Below are positions 29,398-36,806 of a stretch of DNA of 64,000 bases, piece by piece. Numbering within the stretch: the stretch's first letter is position 1; each line of letters begins with the position of its first letter. The stretch lies in NCBI RefSeq assembly GCF_004792515.1, contig NZ_CP038865.1, positions 1,277,501 to 1,341,500 of the forward strand, in the 5' to 3' direction. This DNA comes from Vagococcus xieshaowenii. GTDB lineage: Bacteria; Bacillota; Bacilli; Lactobacillales; Vagococcaceae. The notes beneath the pieces were generated by a model. That model made no database searches, was not told where the DNA came from, and was given only the letters and a program-made list of their open reading frames with translations. Made by a program: the position numbers and the translations under genes.

Positions 29398-29749
29398 TGT
29401 TTTCCAATACCATATAGGCAATTGCCACAGTGTCCGAATGCGAAATCGTTACATGAACTTCCCCTTCAAAAGGAGAGGAAGTAACAATTGGTCTGCCGTT
29501 GTCTTCATTTAAGACCTCAATTGCTTTAAAGTCGATTGGTCCAATACCCGTTCCCCACGCTTTAGAAAAGGCTTCTTTGCATGCAAAACGTCCAGCAAAG
29601 TATTCTACTTGTCTTTTTAGACCGCGTGACAAAAACTGTTCATATTCTTTGTCCGTCAAAATCCGTTGAATAAACTTCGGATTCTCCTCAACAATCTGTC
29701 TAATTCTCGGCATATCTACAACATCCACGCCAATTCCATAAATCGCCAT
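29393..29749 (-). CDS. acpS: Holo-[acyl-carrier-protein] synthase
   Basis: Transfers 4'-phosphopantetheine from CoA to the Ser of acyl carrier protein. The 118-aa product (from ATG 29749) shows IYGIGVDVVDMPRI (metal-binding Asp), GRFACKEAFSKAWGTGIG and the C-terminal VTISHSDTVAIAYMV. The frame runs 15 codons further upstream, but GIGVDV normally lies at the very start. The ribosome site is poor (AAGG at about 10 bases). Its substrate AcpP is encoded at 8.5 kb. Unlike in many relatives, alr does not follow. Confidence 0.92.
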   Translation of the reverse strand: MAIYGIGVDVVDMPRIRQIVEENPKFIQRILTDKEYEQFLSRGLKRQVEYFAGRFACKEAFSKAWGTGIGPIDFKAIEVLNEDNGRPIVTSSPFEGEVHVTISHSDTVAIAYMVLENK

Positions 29750-29792
29750 GTTATCCCAACCTTCAATCGTTTCATTTTCTTTATTATATATC

Positions 29793-29830
29793 AAAAAAAG
29801 TACGACAGCATAAACTATCGTACTTTTTAT
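29793..29830 (-). terminator. Terminator after cshA
   Basis: Arms AAAAAGTACGA / TCGTACTTTTT (11 bp) with a 12-nt loop and flanking T-run on the minus strand. Confidence 0.8.
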
Positions 29831-29884
29831 GTTAGTTATTTACAGGTCACGCTATTATTGATGTGTGACACTGCTCAATTTTTG

Positions 29885-31477
29885 TTATTTACTTGCAGTT
29901 CTGATGACAAAATCACGTTTGCTTTTTTCTGGACGTTTACGACCAGCGTCTTTGCGTTTGTTATTGCCACGGAATTCTCCGCCTTCTTTACCTGCACGAC
30001 GTTCGCCACTGCGTTCGCCTTCTTTACGGTCACGACGAGCGCCACCGTTACCGCCACGGTTACCACCACGGCTATCTCTTGACTTAGAGTAGTTTCCACG
30101 GCCGTTACCATTGCCACGACCTTTACCGCCACCACCTTTACCTTTACGACGATTTGATGGTAATGGACGTTCTGGTGTGATTTTAACCGGAACAGCTGAT
30201 GAATCTTCTTTAGCAACTGATTTAACTAACAATGCCACTAAATCTTCAGCAGAATATTTTTCTAATAATACTTCGGCTGTTTTTAGGTATTGTTCTAAAC
30301 CATTTTTAGCTAAATCTTCTTCAATGCCTTGAACGGCTGCGTTCACTTGTCCTTGCAATGCTTCTTGCTCGGTTGGTGGACGTAATGGTGACATACGTTT
30401 TTTCGTTAAATCTTCGATAACATGTAAGTAGTCCATTTCGTTAGGTGTTACGAAAGTAATTGACATACCTTCTTTACCTGCACGGCCTGTACGTCCGATA
30501 CGGTGAACATAGCTTTCTGGATCTTGAGGAATATCATAATTATATACATGCGTAACGCCTGAGATATCTAAACCACGGGCTGCTACGTCGGTTGCTACTA
30601 ACACATCAATTGTGTTTGCTTTAAAGGCACGTAAGACACTCATACGTTTTTGCTGTGTTAAGTCACCATGAATTCCTTCTGCTTTATAGCCACGAGATTC
30701 TAAGCCACGTGCTAATTCATCAACACGACGTTTAGTACGAGCAAAAACAATCGTTAAATCTGGAGATTGAACATCGAATAAACGTGTCATCACATCAAAT
30801 TTTTCGAAATCTTTACAACGAACATAATATTGATCAATTAAATTAGCTGTCATTTCTTTAGCTTTAATACTTACGTGTTCAGGATTTTTCATGAACTTCA
30901 CACCAATGTTTTTAATACTCTTAGGCATTGTAGCTGAGAATAATAAGGTCTGACGTTCGCTTGGCGTACTTGAAATGATTGTTTCAATATCTTCTAAGAA
31001 CCCCATGTTCAACATTTCATCTGCTTCATCTAACACTAATGTTTCGATGTTGTTTAATTTCAATGTACGACGATTAATATGATCGATTAAACGCCCTGGT
31101 GTTCCAACAATAATATGAGGGAAATCTTTCAAGCCGCGAATTTGACGACTGATATCTGCTCCACCATATACAACTTGTACGCGGATTTTTTTATCTTTAC
31201 CTAAACGGTATAATTCTTCTTGTGTTTGAATAGCTAATTCACGAGTTGGTGCTACGACGATCCCTTGAATAGCTTTTTTTGTTGTATCAATTTTTTGTAA
31301 CATTGGTAAACCAAACGCCGCTGTTTTACCAGTTCCTGTTTGGGCTTGTCCAATTACATCTCTTCCTGCCAACGCTAATGGAATTGTTCCACCTTGGATG
31401 GGTGTTGCTTCTTCAAAACCAGCTTTTTCGATTGAGCTCAAAATGTCTGGTGCTAATCCTAAATCTTTGAATTTCAA
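29885..31477 (-). CDS. cshA: DEAD-box ATP-dependent RNA helicase CshA
   Basis: RNA helicase linked in Firmicutes to the RNA degradosome, cold growth and ribosome assembly. The 530-aa protein carries the Q motif, Walker [18 protein letters not shown] box ([13 protein letters not shown]), [17 protein letters not shown] and [10 protein letters not shown]. After the core comes an RNA-binding tail rich in Gly/Arg/Lys (from about 445: [18 protein letters not shown]), as in CshA orthologues. It lies between murF and acpS, the enterococcal order. Confidence 0.95.
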   Translation of the reverse strand: MKFKDLGLAPDILSSIEKAGFEEATPIQGGTIPLALAGRDVIGQAQTGTGKTAAFGLPMLQKIDTTKKAIQGIVVAPTRELAIQTQEELYRLGKDKKIRVQVVYGGADISRQIRGLKDFPHIIVGTPGRLIDHINRRTLKLNNIETLVLDEADEMLNMGFLEDIETIISSTPSERQTLLFSATMPKSIKNIGVKFMKNPEHVSIKAKEMTANLIDQYYVRCKDFEKFDVMTRLFDVQSPDLTIVFARTKRRVDELARGLESRGYKAEGIHGDLTQQKRMSVLRAFKANTIDVLVATDVAARGLDISGVTHVYNYDIPQDPESYVHRIGRTGRAGKEGMSITFVTPNEMDYLHVIEDLTKKRMSPLRPPTEQEALQGQVNAAVQGIEEDLAKNGLEQYLKTAEVLLEKYSAEDLVALLVKSVAKEDSSAVPVKITPERPLPSNRRKGKGGGGKGRGNGNGRGNYSKSRDSRGGNRGGNGGARRDRKEGERSGERRAGKEGGEFRGNNKRKDAGRKRPEKSKRDFVIRTASK

Positions 31478-31605
31478 ATAATATCCTCCTAAATCTTGAC
31501 TACAGTTTCACTTATTTTCTACAGATGCCTGTCCGTAGGTGTCTTGTGTCCGTCCACATCTAATACATATTATCACAATTATAAGAGACTTACAAACAAA
31601 TATGA

Positions 31606-32988
31606 TTACTTTTCAGAAATCTCTTTGATAATTTCAGACAATTTCATACTATTACTGCCTTTAAACAGCACTAAATCAGTAGGTAAAATAATTTCACGCA
31701 AGCGAGCCACTAACTCTAAACGCTCTGCTTTATTAAAGTAATCAATAGGAACTAATGTATCGGCTGTTACCATTTTATCCGCCAAATATCCCATCCATTC
31801 ACCATATAAAATAATATGATGAATCGCATCAAAATTAATAGCATGTAACATCTCTTCATGCATTTGTTGAGATTGCTCACCCAACTCTCCCATATCGGCA
31901 AGAACTACTATCCGTTTGCCATCTTCTTCAACTTCTATTTGACTAAAAGTTTCTAAAACTAAGCTCATCGCTGTTGGATTGGCATTATAAGCATCGTTTA
32001 AGATATCGGCACCATTCCATGCTTTTACCCATTCAGCTCGACTTTGCGTCAAATTTAATTGCGCCAATCCTGTTTTAATTTGCTCAACTTCTAGGCCAAA
32101 ATAACGGCCCGCTTGAATAGCAATCAACGCATTGTTCACATTATAATCGCCGACAATAGGAATCATAAAGGTTTCACCAGGGAATACTGAAACCGTGAAT
32201 GTCACTGAATGTTTCGAACTTTCCACGATAGTCGCACTAATATCCTCATTTCCTTCTTGCCCAAAACGCACGATTGTTTGTGATAAGCCTTTAACTAATG
32301 GTTCTAATAATGGTTCATTACCAGGAATAATTAATTCTCCTGTCAGTGATAAACCTTCAACAATTTCCATTTTTGCTTCCGCTATGCCTTGACGAGAACC
32401 TAGATATTCAATATGAGATTCACCGATAATAGTAATAGCTGCTAATTCTGGCTCAGCAATCAACGATAACGGACGAATTTCATCTTTATGATTCATCCCC
32501 ATCTCTAATACTAATAATTCTGTGTCAATTGGCATATGTAAAATGGTATAAGGTAACCCAATATCATTATTATAGTTTCCTTGTGTCTTGTATGTTTTAA
32601 ATGCTTGACTTAAAACTGAATCTAACATATCTTTGGTCGTTGTTTTGCCATTTGATCCAGTTACCCCAACGACTCTAGGATTAATTTTTTGAACAAAATA
32701 ATGCGCTAAATCTTGTAAAGCTTGTAAAACATCTATTACTTCAATCATAATAATACCTGATGGTTGTGTATGAGGATTTCCTTTTTCCCAAAGAGTCGCG
32801 ATTGCGCCTTGTTCAATGGCTTGAGTAACAAATTCGTGTCCATCTCTAGCTCCTTTTAACGGAATAAATAGCGATCCTTCGCCTACTTTACGCGTGTCAA
32901 ATTCAACTGACGTAATCTCAGTGTTTAAATTTTTTTCTAACAATAAGTTTGCCTCTAAAACTTCAACAACTTCTCCAATGGTTAACAT
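31606..32988 (-). CDS. murF: UDP-MurNAc-tripeptide--D-alanyl-D-alanine ligase
   Basis: Adds D-Ala-D-Ala to the UDP-MurNAc-tripeptide, the last cytoplasmic step of peptidoglycan precursor synthesis. The 460-aa Mur ligase shows GVTGSNGKTTTKDML (ATP site), YNNDIGLPYTIL, EMGMNHKDEI, NDAYNANPTAM and GSNSMKLSEI. Full length. It lies 73 bp downstream of ddl, which makes its substrate; a weak hairpin lies between the two genes. Confidence 0.96.
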   Translation of the reverse strand: MLTIGEVVEVLEANLLLEKNLNTEITSVEFDTRKVGEGSLFIPLKGARDGHEFVTQAIEQGAIATLWEKGNPHTQPSGIIMIEVIDVLQALQDLAHYFVQKINPRVVGVTGSNGKTTTKDMLDSVLSQAFKTYKTQGNYNNDIGLPYTILHMPIDTELLVLEMGMNHKDEIRPLSLIAEPELAAITIIGESHIEYLGSRQGIAEAKMEIVEGLSLTGELIIPGNEPLLEPLVKGLSQTIVRFGQEGNEDISATIVESSKHSVTFTVSVFPGETFMIPIVGDYNVNNALIAIQAGRYFGLEVEQIKTGLAQLNLTQSRAEWVKAWNGADILNDAYNANPTAMSLVLETFSQIEVEEDGKRIVVLADMGELGEQSQQMHEEMLHAINFDAIHHIILYGEWMGYLADKMVTADTLVPIDYFNKAERLELVARLREIILPTDLVLFKGSNSMKLSEIIKEISEK

Positions 32989-33061
32989 AAAAAACGCTCC
33001 TCTTCATAGTAAAAGACTGCAACAACAACGGTCACAGTCTCAAAAAATGTCTATCTCATGC

Positions 33062-34102
33062 TTAGTTAGCTAATGCTTGTTTTTCTTTATGTCTGTTTAA
33101 AGCTAATTGAATTAATTCTTCAATTAAGTCCCCATACTGTAAGCCCATCTCTTGCCATAATAATGGGTACATACTGAATTGGGTGAAACCAGGCATTGTG
33201 TTTAATTCATTTAAATACAGTTCATTGTTAGTCGTTAAGAAGAAATCACAACGACTTAATCCACTACCGTCTAATGAGATATAAGCATTTTTTGCGTACT
33301 CTCTTGCTTGTTCGTGGATTTCAGCTGGAATATCAGCTGGTATTTGTAAGGTTACTTGATTATCAATGTATTTTGACTCGTAGTCATAAAACGCCACATC
33401 TTTGACGATTTCTCCAGCTAGTGTTGTACGTACTTCATCATTTCCTAAAACACCAATTTCGATTTCACGTGCTTCGATTCCTTGCTCTACCACAATACGA
33501 CGGTCATATTTCAATGCCGTTTCAATCGCCACTTGCAATTCTTCTTTTGTTTCGGCTTTACTAATTCCAACACTTGAGCCTAAATTAGCTGGCTTAACAA
33601 ACATTGGGTAAATAAGAGAGCCTTCACATTTGTCAAAAACTTTTTCTTGGTTGGCTAACCATTCTACTTTTGATAACGCCACATAAGGAACTTGTGGAAT
33701 ACCAATTTGTTGTAAAATATGTTTCGTCATGATTTTGTCCATTCCGCAGGCACTTGATAACACCCCTGTCCCAACATAGGGCATGTTCAAGGTTTCAAGT
33801 AACCCTTGAATCGTACCATCTTCACCATTTGGACCATGTAAAATTGGAAATACAACAGCATTTTCTTCAATGATATCGCCAATTTTTATTTCTTCAAATG
33901 TTTCATTATTTAAGTGTAGTGTCTCAATTGCTTCAGGTGCTTGTGTTAATAATGGTCCTCTAAACCATTTACCTTCTTTAGTAATATGCACTAATTGCAC
34001 TTGGTAGTAGTCATAGTAAAAAGCTTGTAACATTGAAAAAGTCGATAGAATCGAAATATCATGTTCAGCACTCTTCCCACCATATAAAGCAATAATTTTC
34101 AT
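33062..34102 (-). CDS. ddl: D-alanine--D-alanine ligase
   Basis: Joins two D-Ala for the peptidoglycan stem. The 346-aa ATP-grasp enzyme has GGKSAEHDISILS, the ATP loop KPANLGSSVGISKA, and DFFLTTNNELYLNELNTMPGFT. The residue that sets specificity is Tyr in FYDYESKY, as in D-Ala-D-Ala enzymes; D-lactate ligases have Phe there and VanA types differ, so normal D-Ala termini and glycopeptide sensitivity are predicted from this gene alone. Start ATG 34102 has GGAGAAC upstream. Confidence 0.95.
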   Translation of the reverse strand: MKIIALYGGKSAEHDISILSTFSMLQAFYYDYYQVQLVHITKEGKWFRGPLLTQAPEAIETLHLNNETFEEIKIGDIIEENAVVFPILHGPNGEDGTIQGLLETLNMPYVGTGVLSSACGMDKIMTKHILQQIGIPQVPYVALSKVEWLANQEKVFDKCEGSLIYPMFVKPANLGSSVGISKAETKEELQVAIETALKYDRRIVVEQGIEAREIEIGVLGNDEVRTTLAGEIVKDVAFYDYESKYIDNQVTLQIPADIPAEIHEQAREYAKNAYISLDGSGLSRCDFFLTTNNELYLNELNTMPGFTQFSMYPLLWQEMGLQYGDLIEELIQLALNRHKEKQALAN

Positions 34103-34177
34103 TGTTGTTCTCCTCTATTCTTAACAAAATCTTATCCTATTATAGCAATTTTCAGAATAAAAAAAAAGTATATGCAC

Positions 34178-34226
34178 AAAAAAGCCAAAACTCTTCTACA
34201 ATATTTTAGAAAAGTTTTGGCTTTTT
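34178..34226 (-). terminator. Terminator between the 254-aa gene and ddl
   Basis: Arms AAAAAGCCAAAACT and AGTTTTGGCTTTTT with a further TCTA/TAGA extension and an AT-rich loop. It ends the upstream minus-strand gene, so ddl needs its own promoter in 34103-34177. Confidence 0.8.
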
Positions 34227-34236
34227 CACTATTTAA

Positions 34237-35001
34237 TTAACTAATTCCGAAAAAATTCGTCATTTCGATTTTTTTCTCTAGCGACCATTCACTAGATTCT
34301 GTCTCATAATTTAACGTCAAGACCACTTGATCTTTAGCATTTAACATTCTAAATTTATCTTCAACTATATAAGCATTGATTTCCCAGTCGTTGGTTTTAT
34401 CAGCTTTTGAAAAATCAAAGACAACTCCTTCTTGTAAAATAGGCGTCAGTTCTTCTAATAAATCACTAGCCATCGTTTTAACCACGGTTCTCTTTTGGAA
34501 GAAACGTCTACTGTCATCCATTTGTCCTTGTAATGTCCGCTCAATTGTGTGTTGTAATACGGTATAAAAATCACTCATGTGTCGATAATAAACTTTACCA
34601 AAGTCATTATCTTCTGCAAAATAGACAAAATTATTTTGCAACTTATAAAAAAACGGTGAATGCAATTGTGATTTCATATGACCAAAATAAAGTAATTCCG
34701 CAATTTCAATCGGTTTCATTTGACGAATTAAATCGATATTCTTAAAGTCAATCCATTTCAATTGACTTGAGTTAGCCTGCTCTGTAAAAAACTGACGAAT
34801 AGTTTCTTCGCCTTTAATCATTCGAAGGCCTGTGTTCGTTTCGATTTCGCCTTGTGTTGCTTGATTATTTAATAATAATATATGTTGTGGAAAAGTAGTG
34901 ATAGCATTTTGAAAATCTTTCAAACCTATTCCTTTAGATGTCACAGCATTGGACATAGAATCTAAACGCACATAAATTTGTGAACCACTCACTTTCCCCA
35001 C
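34237..35001 (-). CDS. Conserved hypothetical protein
   Basis: Unrecognised 254-aa soluble protein. No signal peptide or membrane helix. The start is MGKVSGSQIYVRLDSM, the middle is charged and helical (RQMKPIEIAELLYFGHMKSQLHSPFFYKLQNNFVYF), and the end is beta-rich (VVLTLNYETESSEWSLEKKIEMTNFFGIS). The middle mentions FYTVLQHTIERTLQ, a predicted long helix. It precedes ddl-murF in the same direction but is cut off from them by a terminator. Probably a lineage-specific housekeeping gene; I cannot assign a role. Confidence 0.75.
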   Translation of the reverse strand: MGKVSGSQIYVRLDSMSNAVTSKGIGLKDFQNAITTFPQHILLLNNQATQGEIETNTGLRMIKGEETIRQFFTEQANSSQLKWIDFKNIDLIRQMKPIEIAELLYFGHMKSQLHSPFFYKLQNNFVYFAEDNDFGKVYYRHMSDFYTVLQHTIERTLQGQMDDSRRFFQKRTVVKTMASDLLEELTPILQEGVVFDFSKADKTNDWEINAYIVEDKFRMLNAKDQVVLTLNYETESSEWSLEKKIEMTNFFGIS

Positions 35002-35155
35002 TCCCCTCTATATATCTCTCTTTATTATTTTACATGATTCTATTAGTAAATGGGAGAGATTAAACGTTAAATTTATGTTACATTATTAAAACTAGACATA
35101 ATGTTGTAATATTACATCATTTATATTAATTAATTCATTCATAGAGTATTCGCTA

Positions 35156-35182
35156 TTTGTTCATAAATTTTTAATGAACAAA
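35156..35182. repeat. Inverted repeat upstream of the sortase gene
   Basis: Perfect 9-bp arms TTTGTTCAT / ATGAACAAA separated by 9 bp, 105 bp upstream of the sortase ATG, in a very AT-rich 285-bp intergenic stretch (35002-35286). No T-run follows on either strand, so an operator is as likely as a terminator. No clear -35/-10 pair could be chosen for the sortase; TGGTAAAAT near 35213 is a possible extended -10. Confidence 0.5.
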
Positions 35183-35286
35183 TTCAAAACATCTCTATTT
35201 ATATTAATTATATGGTAAAATATTCCTGTCCCATATTCACAAAAAACAATCTTAATATAATACCCCATTAAGGAGGATACCCACCT

Positions 35287-36003
35287 ATGACAAATAAACA
35301 GCAAAATAATAATAAACATAAAAAAAATTGGTTCATCAATTTCATCTGTTTCCTACTTTTATTAGTTGGCCTAGCTTTGATTTTTAATAAGCAAATTCAA
35401 AACTTTTTAATTCATCAAAAAACGAATCAGTATCAACTAAACAACGTAAGTCTAGAGGATATCAAAAAGAACCAAAAAGGCGATGCGGAATTTGATTTTG
35501 ATAAAGTAGAGTCCCTTGATTTAGAATCCGTTCTAAGAGCACGTGCTGCCAATGAGCCTTTACCTGTTATTGGTAACATTTCTGTCCCTAGTGTGAATAT
35601 GAATTTACCCATTTTTAAAGGTGTATCGAATACTTCTCTTCTATTCGGAGCAGGGACAATGAAACTCGAACAAGCAATGGGGCAAGGAAACTATGGCCTT
35701 GCTAGTCATCGCATGGTAGATCCTACGTTGCTATTTTCACCGATACTTGAGATTAAATCTGGTGATAAAATTTATTTGACTGATTTGGACAAGGTTTACA
35801 TTTATGAAGCAACTTATATGGATTATATTCCCGCAACAAAAGTTGAAGTAATTGATGATGTGGAAGATCAAACACTCGTTACATTGATTACTTGTGATAC
35901 AACAGGAACAAATCGCTATTGTGTCCAAGGTGAATTGGTCGATGTCTTAGACTTTGACGGTGCAGATCAAGAACAAAATAATATTTTTGGATTGAATAAC
36001 TAA
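35287..36003 (+). CDS. srtA: Class A sortase
   Basis: Membrane transpeptidase that cuts LPxTG-type signals between Thr/Ser and Gly and links proteins to peptidoglycan. The 238-aa product has an N-terminal basic segment, one membrane helix (about 16-33) and the sortase barrel. The catalytic triad is visible: His141 in LASHRM, Cys203 in TLITCDT and Arg210 in GTNRYC. Good ribosome site AAGGAGGATACCC. Its island holds two likely substrates, the LPQSG protein at 39.6-42.2 kb and the short LPQTG protein at 45 kb. It may also be the general sortase of the cell. Confidence 0.92.
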   Translation: MTNKQQNNNKHKKNWFINFICFLLLLVGLALIFNKQIQNFLIHQKTNQYQLNNVSLEDIKKNQKGDAEFDFDKVESLDLESVLRARAANEPLPVIGNISVPSVNMNLPIFKGVSNTSLLFGAGTMKLEQAMGQGNYGLASHRMVDPTLLFSPILEIKSGDKIYLTDLDKVYIYEATYMDYIPATKVEVIDDVEDQTLVTLITCDTTGTNRYCVQGELVDVLDFDGADQEQNNIFGLNN

Positions 36004-36114
36004 ATATCCTGATTTTTGAATTAATGACCAAACTAGTTAAGTGAGCAAGAATAAATGAGCTCTTCATGTTAAAGTTAAGTAGTTTAGTGAACACCCAGAA
36101 GTTAAACTTATTTT

Positions 36115-36150
36115 GGAGTAGCGAAAGCTGCTCTTATTTTTTATTTTACT
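36115..36150 (+). terminator. Terminator of the sortase gene
   Basis: GGAGTAGC-GAAA-GCTGCTC stem with tetraloop, followed by TTATTTTTTATTTT. Confidence 0.75.
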
Positions 36151-36439
36151 CAGTTCGTTTGAGATGATCTATTCCTAGACCTGTATCATATAGTTCCAAA
36201 TTATCCCTCTGATTATTATAGTTGTCGTTCCATTTCCTTATCCGTCTCAGTCCTCTTAAATAAACCTTCTGTATTACTTCTTAACTAACTTGTTTTTCTA
36301 ACTTTACCATTCATTCTTCATCTGTTTAATTGGTTGTTTTTCTTATTTGAAAGTAATTGATGACCATGCTCCCTAATTATTTTCAAATTAAATCAACTCT
36401 CATATTTCCCTAACCAAAGAGCTTCCTAACTGATTTAAA

Positions 36440-36706
36440 AATCGATTAATCTTATTCAATGGACCCGAAAAAGGCACATATAACACCTTGATGTTGTCTT
36501 ATTTTATCCCTGTTATCTAAGACGTTGATAATAAAATTAAACGAGTTTCATATGGATATCGTAGCTTTAGAAACTTACGTGATAGAATTTATATTTCTAA
36601 AAAACTAATATTTCAAACTATCGTACAAAAAGGTGAAGCTTTTACACTTCACCTAGTGACTTAAATTTATAAATTTGAACTCATCAACACTATTTGAAGA
36701 GGAGCC
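36440..36706 (+). pseudogene. Degenerate ISL3-family transposase 3' end
   Basis: Reading 36530-36612 on the plus strand gives NKIKRVSYGYRSFRNLRDRI, closely like the C-terminal NxxIKxxKRxxYGYRNFxNFxxRI signature of ISL3-family DDE transposases. About 65 bp upstream, in the same frame, an NGPEKGT segment matches the conserved NGPLEGxN block with a residue lost; a stop codon and about 50 extra bases lie between them. The end TCATCAACACTATTTGAAGAGGAGCC (36681-36706) resembles an ISL3 terminal inverted repeat. Everything upstream of about 36440 is unrecognisable. An old, inactive insertion; one end only. Confidence 0.65.
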
Positions 36707-36712
36707 GAAATA

Positions 36713-36756
36713 AAATCGAACTGATAAAGTAACAACTTCTTTTATCAGTTCGATTT
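36713..36756 (-). terminator. Terminator after the WxL/leucine-rich-repeat protein gene
   Basis: Perfect 16-bp arms AAATCGAACTGATAAA / TTTATCAGTTCGATTT, 12-nt loop, TTTTATTT on the minus side. A second minus-strand hairpin (36631-36654, followed by TTTTTG) lies further on. Confidence 0.75.
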
Positions 36757-36806
36757 ATTGTTGTTATATAAACTATTTACATCTCTTTTTAAATGTCTAA
36801 ATCCCT

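Larger units (their letters stand above)
36004..36806. other. 803-bp gene-free stretch with decayed coding remnants
   Basis: Holds the sortase terminator (36115-36150), a vestigial minus-strand frame (about 36146-36280), a degenerate ISL3-family transposase end (about 36440-36706), a second hairpin (AGGTGAAG/CTTCACCT, 36631-36654) and the terminator of the next gene (36713-36756). No intact gene. Confidence 0.7.

Noticed and set aside
29875-30216. 113-codon minus-strand frame and 75-138-codon plus-strand frames at the cshA 3' end
   Set aside because: Shadows of the low-complexity Gly/Arg tail of the helicase.
33062-34102. Vancomycin-resistance type D-Ala-D-Lac ligase
   Set aside because: The specificity position has Tyr (FYDYESKY) and no vanH/vanX-like genes are near, so it is the ordinary Ddl.
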